The notes: generated by a model from the sequence alone, not told the origin. A DNA stretch of 64,000 nt from Streptomyces daqingensis (GCF_014645895.1 NZ_BMMP01000014.1:1-64000), one strand, 5' to 3'; numbered from the stretch's first letter, positions 49,342-57,794 are shown. Made by a program: numbers and translations.

Positions 49342-51252
49342 CTACAGGTGCGGGTTGTCCGGGAGCGCGAGTGCGAGGTACTTGCCGTCCTCGGAGATCA
49401 TCACGCCGCTGTCGCAGCACTCGTCGAGGAACGCGGAGACCTCGGCCAGCGCCACGTCGGCGCCGGCGTCGAGGAGGTCCTGGTGGAGGCGCTTGGCGCT
49501 GTGGGCGGTGTCGCCGCACGCCTCGTACGCCTCTGCCCGCCAGCCGTCGAGTACGGTGCGCTGCTCCTGGCCGGAGCGCCGGTCGACGATGTCGACGCGC
49601 GCGGGAAGACGGCGGTAGGTGAGAGACGGGGGTTCCTGTTCACGCCACACGGCCCGCCACCCACCGACCGCGCCGTAGAGCTCCTCGCGAGCGCTCTGTG
49701 AGGCAACGGCATCCGTGTCGTAGTCGAAGTAGTACGCGATCTTGGAATGGTCGAGGGTGTCCGGATAGATGTAGCCGTAGCAGGAGCGGGGACGCACGTT
49801 CGACAGGCCGAGGGACGGATCGGTGAAGTACGGGCTGAAGCGCTCCAGCCAGATCACGCCGCCGCAGGCCGGGGGCTGCAGGTGGTGCAGCAGCGGCACC
49901 AGCGCCGCCTGCTCCTGGTAGTCGGCGTCGGTCTCGCCGGGGAAGCCGCTGAGGATGTTCCAGTCGACGGTGATGCCGTGGTAGCGCGCCCACTTCAGCA
50001 GCCGGACGTTGATCAGCTGGGTGGAGCCTTTCCGCATCAGGTCGAGGATGTGGCTGCTCAGGCTCTCGATGCCCGGCTGGATGCGGTTGATCCCGGCCCG
50101 CTTGAGGACGGCGAGCTGCGCGCGGGTCAGGTTCGCCTTGACCTCGTAGAAGATCTCGACGTCCCAGTGCCGGGACGCGAGGTCCGTGCACAGCGTCGTC
50201 AGGTGCTTCATGTCGAGGATGTTGTCCACTGCCTCGACGTGGGCGACAGGATGCGCACGCAGCAGGCTTTCGAGTTCTTCCAGCGCCCGGGCGCCCGACT
50301 TGGGACGGAAGCCCATGCCGAGTGCGTTGAGGCCGCAGAAGGTGCAGTGGTGCTTCTGTCCCCACCAGCAGCCGCGGGAGAACTCGACGAGCAGCTTGAC
50401 CTCCGCGTCGCCCAGGACTGCTGTTTCGCCGTGCCGGCGCAGGCTTGTGAAGTAGTCCGAATAGTCCGGGGCGGGGAGCGTGTCGAGGTCCTGCGTGCGC
50501 GGGGACTCTCCGGTCGGCGCGGTCGCCCCTCTGGATCGCACTCCGGGAACACCTGCGCCGTCGCCGGCGGCGATGCGGTGCAGGAGCGTGGGGAAGGCGA
50601 TGTCTCCTTCTCCCGTCACGACGTGGTCGATCCAGGGGAGGGCCGTGAGGTACTCCTGGCCCATCTCCCCGTCGAAGTTGGCGCCGCCGTAGACGACGGT
50701 CAGCTCGGGGTGTCTCTCCTTCAGGATGCGGCCCATGGCGAGTGAGGCGGTGTTCTGCAGGAAGGTCGAGGAGAAGCCGACGACGTCGTAGGACGCCCAG
50801 TCGATCTCCTCTGCGCAGCGGGCCAGCCACTGCGGCAGGACTTCACGGCGCAGAGCGCTGATCTCGGGGCGGCCTCCTCCGGTGACGTCCCTCCAGATGT
50901 TCTCCACCTCGGGGAACTCCGCGTAGTAGTCCTCCTCGGGCCGGACATCACCGAGGGCGGCGTAGGAGAAGAGCCACTCGCCGAACTGGTGGAGGCGCTC
51001 GCCGCCCGCCTCGGCGATGCCGGTGTACGTCGCCGGTCCCACGACGGCCGCCAGCTCGACGTTCAGGTAGTGCACCGCGCAGTCGTGGCCCGCCTCCCGC
51101 ACGACGGATGCGAGCAGTCCGCACTGGATGGAGGGCGTATCGGAGCGCGCCCACGGCATGTTGACGAGTGCGACCCGGAGTCGCCGCGCCGGAGCACCGA
51201 GCGTCTGCTGCGGCTGGGGTGATGCCACGAGGGGGAGCGTCTTCGGCGACAT
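49342..51252 (-). CDS. B12-type radical SAM enzyme with CX7CX2C motif
   Basis: 636 residues from an ATG at 51252 (AGAGGA upstream). The N-terminal about 250 residues resemble a cobalamin-binding Rossmann domain (VALVNMPWARSDTPSIQCGL, DVVGFSSTFLQNTASLAMGR, LTVVYGGANFDGEMGQEYL). The radical SAM barrel has C295, C303 and C306 in RGCWWGQKHHCTFCG. This CX7CX2C spacing is characteristic of the RiPP-maturation radical SAM C-methyltransferase family. A C-terminal domain of about 120 residues follows. I found no precursor peptide. It is divergent from the ArsL-like gene across a promoter region carrying a candidate ArsR operator, so it may act on an arsenical or amino acid in that pathway, perhaps as a methyltransferase. 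That role is inference. Confidence 0.8.
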   Translation of the reverse strand: MSPKTLPLVASPQPQQTLGAPARRLRVALVNMPWARSDTPSIQCGLLASVVREAGHDCAVHYLNVELAAVVGPATYTGIAEAGGERLHQFGEWLFSYAALGDVRPEEDYYAEFPEVENIWRDVTGGGRPEISALRREVLPQWLARCAEEIDWASYDVVGFSSTFLQNTASLAMGRILKERHPELTVVYGGANFDGEMGQEYLTALPWIDHVVTGEGDIAFPTLLHRIAAGDGAGVPGVRSRGATAPTGESPRTQDLDTLPAPDYSDYFTSLRRHGETAVLGDAEVKLLVEFSRGCWWGQKHHCTFCGLNALGMGFRPKSGARALEELESLLRAHPVAHVEAVDNILDMKHLTTLCTDLASRHWDVEIFYEVKANLTRAQLAVLKRAGINRIQPGIESLSSHILDLMRKGSTQLINVRLLKWARYHGITVDWNILSGFPGETDADYQEQAALVPLLHHLQPPACGGVIWLERFSPYFTDPSLGLSNVRPRSCYGYIYPDTLDHSKIAYYFDYDTDAVASQSAREELYGAVGGWRAVWREQEPPSLTYRRLPARVDIVDRRSGQEQRTVLDGWRAEAYEACGDTAHSAKRLHQDLLDAGADVALAEVSAFLDECCDSGVMISEDGKYLALALPDNPHL

Positions 51253-51766
51253 GCCAGTCCTCTCATGTCCGGTTCTGTCCGTGTCGGCGTCGCGAAGTAC
51301 GGGGTGCGGACACGCCGAGTGGGGCCGTGGTTCGAACTGGGTCTGGCTTGGGGAGTCCGTCAGGAGTGTAGGGACGCCTCCGTCGCGTGGGAAGACCTCG
51401 GCACGGGATCACGATCGAAGGATGCCGATGGAGTATCACGGGGGCACCACACGAGTCACCGGCTGCGCAAAGCACGCCTTCCCAGGGCGGCACCGGTCAC
51501 AGGGCCGGAGGACGAGCGAGCTCAATTCGACTTCTGAAGTCGGCACATGATGAATTTCGGCAGCATGACGGAACTCCCGAAGGGCTCCCAGCGAACCGGT
51601 GCCGAGGCTTGCCATGACACGGGTGCAGCGATGGACTCCGTATCGGTCTATTGACATGTATCGCTAGAGGCGGCAGTGTTCCGGCCGTCCCGAGCCTTCG
51701 CACACCGACGGCACAGCGCGTTTCGCACGGTTCGCTTTCTTGGATTGACTCACTCCCGGGGGAAGT
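51253..51766. other. Divergent promoter region of the arsenic cluster
   Basis: 514 bp between the two radical SAM genes. It carries the candidate operator at 51648-51667 and has lower coding bias than its surroundings. A 73-codon minus-strand frame (51436-51657) with a CDRCRPGKAC segment starts inside that operator; only about 60% of its third positions are G/C, so I do not call it a gene. Confidence 0.45.
51648..51667. promoter_or_regulatory. Candidate ArsR operator upstream of the ArsL-like gene
   Basis: The imperfect inverted repeat CTATTGACAT / GTATCGCTAG includes a TTGACA that could be a -35 box for the rightward operon. It shares the TCTAT opening with the sites at 60356-60374 (minus strand) and 63477-63500. 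Confidence 0.4.
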
Positions 51767-53017
51767 GTGACTCAGCCACGTGTGCTCGTCGCCTCCGCTT
51801 TCGAAGCGGAGATGCAGCCTCTGACCTGTGCGTACGCGGCGGCCTCCCTGCAGGCTCACAGCGTGGAGACCGTCGGCTGGGACGCGCATTTCCAGCCCGA
51901 CGCCGCCCCTGAGGGCCCGTTCGACCTGGTGCTGGTGTCGGTCCAGCAGTTCGAGGGTCTGGAACGGGGACTGAGCCTGGCGGGCGAGCTGAAGGAGCGT
52001 TACGCCACGACCGTCGTCGCATTCGGTCAGTACGCGCAGATGAACCACCGCGAGTTCCTCGATGCGGCGGACGCCGTCGTCATGGAAGAACCCGAGCTCA
52101 TCAGCGAGGAGTTGTCCGGTCTGGCGCGCGGAACTCTCGGCCTGCACGCGGTCCCGGCCCTGATGACGTCGCGCGGCATGCGTCCGAGGCCGCCCCGCCG
52201 CCGGATCTCCGTATCAGCGCCGGACCGGGACCTCTTCCCCTCTCTCGTCCACTACCCTGCCCATCACTCGCCCTTCGGGCTGATGGGGAACATCGAGGCG
52301 TCCCGCGGCTGCCACCACAAGTGCACTTACTGCTCCGTCTACGGCGCCTACGACGGCGGAATCGCCGTCTACGAGTCGGACAGCGTCCTGGCCGACGCAC
52401 TCCAGCTCGCCGACGAGGGCGTACGCCACTTCTGCTTCATCGACGCGGAGTTCTTCAACTCCCGCACCATCGGCGCAGGAATCGTGGAACGGCTCGTGGA
52501 CGCCGTCGGGCCCCTCACCTTCGAGTTCACCACCCGCGTCGACCACGTCCTCAGCTACCCCCGTGAGCTGGAGAGACTGGTCTCCCTCGGGCTGCGCCGC
52601 GTCACCTGCGCACTGGAGTTCCCCTCCGACCGCATCCTGCGCATCTTCGACAAGCACATAGACGTCGACCACATGCGCCAGGCGGTCGTCGAGGCCAAGC
52701 GCATCGGCTTCGAGCTGTATCCGACCTTCATCCCCTTCACCCCCTGGGTCGAGTACGACGAGCTGCTCGGCTTCGAGGACTGGCTGGTCGATGCGGACCT
52801 CGCCCACGTGACCGACCCCACGGCCCTCCAGACCCGGCTGCTGCTGTTCAAGGGGTCGCCTCTGCTGTCCTCACCGTGGATGGAGGACATCGCGACCGTC
52901 GACCGCGGCTTCTGGACGGAGTGGAGGCACCCCGACAGGCGGGTCGAAGAGCTGTGGCAGCAACGAAGATCGGACGCGGAGGACGCGGGCAGGGTCCGTT
53001 GCTGCGTGAAGTGCTGA
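51767..53017 (+). CDS. arsL: ArsL-like radical SAM enzyme (arsinothricin-type C-As bond formation)
   Basis: 416 residues from a GTG at 51767 with GGGGGA upstream. The N-terminal domain (about 1-165) is Rossmann-like. The radical SAM core holds SRGCHHKCTYCSVYG with C182, C186 and C189 (CX3CX2C). Downstream are FEFTTRVDHVLSYPREL and EFPSDRILRIFDKHIDVDHM. The protein ends RCCVKC (C412, C413, C416). In Burkholderia gladioli, ArsL makes hydroxyarsinothricin by moving the 3-amino-3-carboxypropyl group of S-adenosylmethionine to trivalent arsenic, and its reported C-terminal motif is RCCLKC. The matching tail, plus ArsM three genes downstream, is strong evidence for the same chemistry. It heads a seven-gene operon. 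Confidence 0.85.
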   Translation: MTQPRVLVASAFEAEMQPLTCAYAAASLQAHSVETVGWDAHFQPDAAPEGPFDLVLVSVQQFEGLERGLSLAGELKERYATTVVAFGQYAQMNHREFLDAADAVVMEEPELISEELSGLARGTLGLHAVPALMTSRGMRPRPPRRRISVSAPDRDLFPSLVHYPAHHSPFGLMGNIEASRGCHHKCTYCSVYGAYDGGIAVYESDSVLADALQLADEGVRHFCFIDAEFFNSRTIGAGIVERLVDAVGPLTFEFTTRVDHVLSYPRELERLVSLGLRRVTCALEFPSDRILRIFDKHIDVDHMRQAVVEAKRIGFELYPTFIPFTPWVEYDELLGFEDWLVDADLAHVTDPTALQTRLLLFKGSPLLSSPWMEDIATVDRGFWTEWRHPDRRVEELWQQRRSDAEDAGRVRCCVKC

Positions 53018-53046
53018 CCGGTCCCTCCCACCCGAAGGAGCCCGAG

Positions 53047-54306
53047 ATGGGCGGATCACCCCGCGTCGTCGTCTCCACCGGCCAGGCTCTTCCGCGGATG
53101 GCCTGGTCCGAGGAGCTCACCGACCTCACCGACGTCTGGCCGTACCTGGGCCCCACCTGGCTGGCGGCCACCGAGAAAGTCCTCCCTGAAGCCCAGCCTT
53201 GGCACACCGTCGCCACCCGCGCCCGAGGCGAACTGGCCGTCCTCCCCGGATACGTCATCGCGGAACCCCCGGCAGTGGACCACGAGCCCCGTACCTATCT
53301 GGGCTGGCAGGCACCCACGGGCGAGGAGGTCTGCTGCGGTGCTGAGACGGACTCCGCGCGCAGCGCCGAGATCGACGCGCTCGGCACCGACCCGTTCTTC
53401 CCCACCCTTCTGCTGGGCTCCCCGCTCGGCTACCGCACAGACCTCGCCTACAACTTCTGGACACCCACGCTGGTGGGAACGCTCGTGGAGAAGCTTCTGC
53501 CGGCGGCGTTCGACGCGGGCATCCGCTGCGTCCTCGCACCGTGGATCCCCGACCGGCGCGTCGGCCGGGACCTGGTGACCGCCCTCGACGCCGCCGGCGC
53601 ACACCACACCTTCTGGGGCTATGAGGACTACCTGAGCCTGGACGCCCCGGACTGGGAAGGCCATCTCGCCGCGCTCCCGTTGAAGAAGCGCCAGCGCATC
53701 AAAGCGGACGTCCGCAAGGCCGCGGCCGCGGGCCTCACCATCGAGCGGGTGGACGGCACCGGCATCCGCCCGTATGTGGAGCGCATCGCGGAGCTGACCT
53801 GCCTCAACCGGGAGAAGAACGGTGCGGGCGAGGAGCCCGGCCACATCGCCGGCATCCTCACGGCACTCATCGACGAGGGAGCGGACGTACGAGCCTACCT
53901 CGGACGCAAGAACGGCGAGCTGATCGCGAGTTGCATCACCATACGCAAGCAGCACCGGCTCTTCCCCAAGTGGGCGGGTTTCGACTACGCGGCCATCGGC
54001 GAGCGCAGCGGCGTCTACTTCGCCCTCGTCCTCGACGCCCCCGTGCGCGACGCCTACGCCGAAGGGCTGCGGACCGTCGAGTTCGGTGCGGGCGCCCATC
54101 GGGCGAAGGTTCTGCGCGGTTGCACGCCCCGCGCCAAGACCACCTCGCTGCTGCTCGCCGACCCGGACCTGCGTCCCCGGGCCGCTGCCTGGCTCGACGC
54201 GTTCGGCTCGGGCAGGCGCAGCGCGTTCGGGGACGCGGTTCCGGCCCCTCCCGCCTCCCTGCCGCTGACGAACACGTCCTCCGGCGGCTGCTGCTCCGCA
54301 GGCTGA
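53047..54306 (+). CDS. FemAB/GNAT-like peptidyl or acyl transferase with C-terminal Cys pair
   Basis: 419 residues; the ATG at 53047 follows GAAGGAG 29 bp after the ArsL-like stop. The fold resembles FemAB-like proteins (two GNAT lobes, peptidogalycan-biosynthesis-like family): LGPTWLAATEKVLPEAQPWH, DALGTDPFFPTLLLGSPLG, LPLKKRQRIKADVRKAAAAG (a basic helix), LIASCITIRKQHRLFPKWAG and RTVEFGAGAHRAKVLRGCTP. Such proteins transfer acyl or aminoacyl groups. The extreme C-terminus is GGCCSAG (C415, C416), placed after a flexible Ser/Pro-rich tail. The ArsL-like and ArsM proteins of the same operon also end in Cys pairs. I infer a trivalent arsenic contact. The substrate may be arsinothricin or an amine-bearing partner. 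Confidence 0.7.
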   Translation: MGGSPRVVVSTGQALPRMAWSEELTDLTDVWPYLGPTWLAATEKVLPEAQPWHTVATRARGELAVLPGYVIAEPPAVDHEPRTYLGWQAPTGEEVCCGAETDSARSAEIDALGTDPFFPTLLLGSPLGYRTDLAYNFWTPTLVGTLVEKLLPAAFDAGIRCVLAPWIPDRRVGRDLVTALDAAGAHHTFWGYEDYLSLDAPDWEGHLAALPLKKRQRIKADVRKAAAAGLTIERVDGTGIRPYVERIAELTCLNREKNGAGEEPGHIAGILTALIDEGADVRAYLGRKNGELIASCITIRKQHRLFPKWAGFDYAAIGERSGVYFALVLDAPVRDAYAEGLRTVEFGAGAHRAKVLRGCTPRAKTTSLLLADPDLRPRAAAWLDAFGSGRRSAFGDAVPAPPASLPLTNTSSGGCCSAG

Positions 54307-54338
54307 ACCGGCCACCGACTCACGAGACGGGGACACAC

Positions 54339-55445
54339 ATGATCACTTTCATTCCGCTCACCGGATTCCTGGGAGCGGGCAAGACCACCACCATGACCAC
54401 GACCGCCCTGGCCCTGGAGGAGAAGGGCCACCGGGTCGCCGTCATCACCAACGACCAGGGTGTGGAGCTTGTAGACACCCACCTGGTGCGCAGCAAGCTC
54501 GACAGCGTCGCCGAGGTCACCGGCGGATGCTTCTGCTGCAAGTTCGAGGACCTCGTCGAGGCAGTGGTCGCGCTCACGGAATCCGACGGCGTCGACACCG
54601 TCATCGCCGAGGCCGTCGGCAGCTGCACCGACCTGCAGGCCACCGTCGTACGGCCGCTGCGCCGCTACTACGGCGAGAACATGGTCGTCGCGCCTCTGAC
54701 AACGGTCGTCGACCCGCTGCGGCACCGGGCCTTCGAGCGGGCGGCGCAGCGAGGCGAGCCGGAGTCGGACCTGTCCTACCTCTTCCGGCAGCAGCTCACC
54801 GAGGCCGACGTGATCGCCGTGAACAAGCTCGACACGATCCCCGCCGGCCAGGCCGGGGAGTTGCTCCTCGGGCTGCGGAAGCAGTACGGCGACGCCGCCG
54901 TCGTGGGCTACTCGGCGACGACAGGCGAAGGCGTGGACACGCTCCTGACCGCCTGGGAGGCCCCCGCCGGGAACCAGGCGGTGGATCTGGACGTCGACTA
55001 CGACCGGTACGCCGCCGCCGAGGCCCAGCTGGCCTGGATGAACCAGGAAGTCGAACTGTCCGCTGTTGAAGGGGAGTTCGACGCGACAGAGTGGGCCCGT
55101 ACCGTCCTCGCCCGTCTGTCCGGCTGGGCAGCGGAACAGGGCGCGGTGGTGGGACACGCGAAGCTCACCGTGGAGGTCGGCGACGGCGAGTTCGCCAAGC
55201 TGAGTCTCACCGAAGCGGGGGCGGAGCCCACCGTGGACCGCACCCCGGCTTCGGCTGCGGGCGGCGCCCGCGCGGTGATCAACGCCCGCGTGGCCTGCGA
55301 GCCGGACGACCTCGACCGCGCCGTCACCGATGCCGTGGCAGCAGCCGACCAGACCACCGGGGCCCGCTCCTCAGCCACCTCGCCGGTCTCCTTCAAGCCC
55401 GGCTACCCCCGTCCCGTGCACCGCCTCGCCCCCGCGGGCGCCTGA
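54339..55445 (+). CDS. G3E-family GTPase (CobW/HypB-like metallochaperone)
   Basis: 368 residues from an ATG at 54339. The P-loop GFLGAGKTT (residues 9-17), a Walker B region FVIAEAVGS-like DTVIAEAVGSCTDLQ, and the NKLD guanine-specificity motif (about 162) define a GTPase. GGCFCC (C64, C66, C67) is the CXCC metal-binding signature of the CobW/COG0523 group. The second half (about 215-368) is variable. COG0523 proteins deliver metals such as zinc or cobalt to target enzymes. Here it sits between a FemAB-like gene and ArsM in an arsenic operon. It might load cobalamin or a metal into the radical SAM enzymes or handle arsenite itself. Both are inference. Confidence 0.85.
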   Translation: MITFIPLTGFLGAGKTTTMTTTALALEEKGHRVAVITNDQGVELVDTHLVRSKLDSVAEVTGGCFCCKFEDLVEAVVALTESDGVDTVIAEAVGSCTDLQATVVRPLRRYYGENMVVAPLTTVVDPLRHRAFERAAQRGEPESDLSYLFRQQLTEADVIAVNKLDTIPAGQAGELLLGLRKQYGDAAVVGYSATTGEGVDTLLTAWEAPAGNQAVDLDVDYDRYAAAEAQLAWMNQEVELSAVEGEFDATEWARTVLARLSGWAAEQGAVVGHAKLTVEVGDGEFAKLSLTEAGAEPTVDRTPASAAGGARAVINARVACEPDDLDRAVTDAVAAADQTTGARSSATSPVSFKPGYPRPVHRLAPAGA

Positions 55446-55462
55446 TCCGAAGGACCCGTTCC

Positions 55463-56260
55463 ATGACCGACACATCCACGGGCACCGCCGCGAAGCTCCA
55501 GGACGAGGTGCGTGCGTACTACCGAGCGAAGGCCGACGAGGCCGGGACGAACGGGTCCTGCTGCTCACCCGACCCGGAGACCTTCGGCCCTGCCGCTTAC
55601 CAGGACGTCCGTCCGGGGGCGGCGACGGACGCGGCCCTCCTGGCCAGCCTGGGCTGCGGCAACCCCACCGCCGTGGCCGAACTGCGCGAGGGCGAGACCG
55701 TATTGGATTTGGGGTCCGGGGCGGGCCTGGACGTCATTCTCAGCTCCCGCCGTGTCGGGCCCGACGGGAGGGTATTCGGCCTGGACTTCCTCGAGGAGAT
55801 GCTCGCCCTGGCCGCCGCCAACGTGGCGGACGCCGAAGCGGACAATGTGGTGCTCCTCAAGGGCACCATCGAGGCGATCCCCCTGCCGGCCGCGACCGTC
55901 GACGTGATCATCTCCAACTGCGTCATCAACCTGTCCGTCGACAAGCCCGCCGTGTTCGCCGAGATGTCCCGGGTCCTGGCACCGGGCGGACGCCTCGGCA
56001 TCAGCGACGTCGTCGCCGAGGACCGCCTCAGCCCCGAGGAACGCGCCGAGCGCGGAAGCCACAGCGAATGCATCGCCGGCGCCCTCTCCGTCTCCGAGTA
56101 CCTGGAACTCCTGACCGCTGTGGGGCTGGAAGACGCCGAGGTCGACTTCGTCCAAGAAGCCGCGGACGGCCTGCATGCCGCGATCGTCCGGGCCCGCAAA
56201 CCGGCTGACGTCCGGACGGAACCCGCCCCGCAGGGCGCTGGAGGTGGCACCTGCTGCTGA
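55463..56260 (+). CDS. arsM: ArsM, arsenite S-adenosylmethionine methyltransferase
   Basis: 265 residues, 17 bp after the GTPase. The class I methyltransferase fold is clear: GETVLDLGSGAGLDVILSSR (motif I), then VFGLDFLEEMLALAAANVAD. The conserved arsenic-binding Cys are present: C65 (SLGCGNP), C153 (SNCVINLS) and C203 (SECIAG). Extra Cys pairs lie at C33-C34 (GSCCSPD) and at the very C-terminus (GGGTCC, 264-265). ArsM enzymes methylate trivalent inorganic and organic arsenic. In the arsinothricin pathway ArsM methylates hydroxyarsinothricin. Its position downstream of an ArsL-like gene supports that biosynthetic role here. Confidence 0.92.
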   Translation: MTDTSTGTAAKLQDEVRAYYRAKADEAGTNGSCCSPDPETFGPAAYQDVRPGAATDAALLASLGCGNPTAVAELREGETVLDLGSGAGLDVILSSRRVGPDGRVFGLDFLEEMLALAAANVADAEADNVVLLKGTIEAIPLPAATVDVIISNCVINLSVDKPAVFAEMSRVLAPGGRLGISDVVAEDRLSPEERAERGSHSECIAGALSVSEYLELLTAVGLEDAEVDFVQEAADGLHAAIVRARKPADVRTEPAPQGAGGGTCC

Positions 56261-56365
56261 GCCGAACGGCACGCCCGGAGCCGTGCCGGTGAGCGCACGT
56301 CCTCACCCGCCTCAGCGGCCCCGGTGTCCAGTGGTCCTTCCTTCGCCTGCGATGGAGACACCGCC

Positions 56366-57451
56366 ATGTCTTTCACCACCGTGCTCGTCCTTGTGCTCGT
56401 CGCCGCGCTGGCCGCGGCCAACGGCGGCAACGACGTCCCCAAGGGCGTCGCCACTCTCGCGGGAGCGGGGGTGACGAAGTACCGCACGGCCATCCTCTGG
56501 GGGACCGTGACCACGTTCGCCGGGTGCGTCTGCTCGCTGGCGCTCGCCGAGAAGATGACGAAGCTCTTCTCCAAAGGCATCGTCACAGCCGAGCCGACCG
56601 AGGCGTTCGCCGTCGCAGTGCTGGCCGGCACCGTCAGCTGGGTCGCCCTGGCCACGGTCCTCCGTCTGCCGGTCTCCACGACGCACGCCCTGATCGGCGC
56701 GCTGCTGGGCGCGGGGATGCTGTTCGCCTCCAGCAGCATCGCCTGGAGCGCCATCCCCATGAAGCTGGTGATCCCGCTGCTCGTCAGCGTCGGCGTCGCC
56801 TACGGGATATCGCTGCTGCTGGCGCTCGTCTTCCGCAACGGCAAGAGGACCGGTGCGCAGGAGACATCCGCAACGGACGGCCCCGGCGTGGAGTCCCTCC
56901 CGGGCCCGGGCGGCGCTCCCGGCGCTGCAGCGGTTCTCACACCTGAGGCCTCCGCTGTCTCCTCCCGCGCCGCCACCGCCGAGGGCCCAGGCTGCAGACT
57001 GACCGCGCTCCACTGGACGACCAGCGGCGCCACCGGCTTCGCCCGGGGCCTCAACGACACTCCGAAGATCGTGGCCATCGGCGCCTTCGCCCTCGTACCG
57101 GCCGGGATGACGACGTGGCAGGTGGCGCTGCTGGTCGCCGTCGCGATGGCGGTGGGTTCCCTCACCGCCGGCATGCGCGTGGCCGAACGGCTGGGCGAGG
57201 GCGTCATCCGCATGAACCACAAGGAAGGGTTCCTGGCCAACCTCACCACGGCCACGCTGGTCGGCCTCGGCGCCGGCTACGGACTTCCCATGTCCACCAC
57301 GCACACCTCGACCGGTGCCATCGCCGGATCGGCCGGGGCCGACGTCAGCCGGCTGAGCGGCAAGACCCTCCGCGACTTCCTCATCGCCTGGATCGTCACC
57401 CCGCCCTTCGCGGCGGCAGTCGCGGCAGTCGTCTTCCTGATCGCCCGTTAG
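56366..57451 (+). CDS. PiT-family phosphate/arsenate-type transporter
   Basis: 361 residues from an ATG at 56366, 105 bp after ArsM. About ten transmembrane helices. The two halves carry the family's inverted repeats: AANGGNDVPKGVATLAGAGV at the N-terminus, LRLPVSTTHALIGALLGAGM, GFARGLNDTPKIVAIGAFAL, and LPMSTTHTSTGAIAGSAGAD. Standard PiT proteins read NG.NDVANA where this one has GGNDVPKG, so selectivity may differ. A PiT member inside an arsenic operon may supply phosphate, import arsenate as substrate, or move an arsinothricin-like oxyanion. A long polar loop (about residues 165-215) separates the halves. Confidence 0.85.
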   Translation: MSFTTVLVLVLVAALAAANGGNDVPKGVATLAGAGVTKYRTAILWGTVTTFAGCVCSLALAEKMTKLFSKGIVTAEPTEAFAVAVLAGTVSWVALATVLRLPVSTTHALIGALLGAGMLFASSSIAWSAIPMKLVIPLLVSVGVAYGISLLLALVFRNGKRTGAQETSATDGPGVESLPGPGGAPGAAAVLTPEASAVSSRAATAEGPGCRLTALHWTTSGATGFARGLNDTPKIVAIGAFALVPAGMTTWQVALLVAVAMAVGSLTAGMRVAERLGEGVIRMNHKEGFLANLTTATLVGLGAGYGLPMSTTHTSTGAIAGSAGADVSRLSGKTLRDFLIAWIVTPPFAAAVAAVVFLIAR

Positions 57452-57464
57452 GGGCCTGTCACCC

Positions 57465-57794
57465 GTGTCCGATCGTCCACTCGCCCACGAGACCCTCACC
57501 GAGTACGCCGGCTGGTTCCGGGCCCTGTCCGACCCCACCCGCATCCTCATCGTCGACTTCCTGACCCGACAGCCGCGTCCCGTCCCGGCGGGCGCCGTCG
57601 TGGATCACCTGAGGATGAGCCAGCCCACCGTCTCCCACCACCTGCGGACGCTCCACCAGGTGAGGATCGTGACCCGCCACCGCGCGGGCGCCAACATGCT
57701 CTACGCGATCGACGCCCGGTGCTCGACCGAACTGCCGCGAGCTGCCGCCGAACTGCTCGGCGCAGCTCGCAGGCAGAGATCCCCCGCGCAGTAG
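57465..57794 (+). CDS. arsR: ArsR/SmtB regulator with single Cys
   Basis: 109 residues from a GTG at 57465. It is a winged-helix ArsR protein: YAGWFRALSDPTRILIVDFL, then VVDHLRMSQPTVSHHLRTL (recognition helix) and wing RHRAGANMLYAID. The only Cys is C86 (DARCSTE). The neighbouring ArsR at 60587 has C90 and C93 at the aligned positions; here the second thiol is Glu89. A one-Cys site is unlikely to bind arsenite with the classical three-thiol geometry. It might instead sense an organoarsenical, or be constitutively bound. It lies between the transporter and the ATP-grasp gene inside the biosynthetic operon. Confidence 0.85.
   Translation: MSDRPLAHETLTEYAGWFRALSDPTRILIVDFLTRQPRPVPAGAVVDHLRMSQPTVSHHLRTLHQVRIVTRHRAGANMLYAIDARCSTELPRAAAELLGAARRQRSPAQ

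Noticed and set aside
51331..51345. GGTTCGAACTGGG, resembling a tRNA T-arm
   Set aside because: No acceptor stem, D-arm or anticodon arm can be built around it.
51436..51657. 73-codon minus-strand frame with a CDRCRPGKAC segment upstream of the CX7CX2C radical SAM gene, considered as a RiPP precursor
   Set aside because: Only about 60% of third positions are G/C, it starts inside the candidate ArsR operator, and it has no ribosome-binding site.
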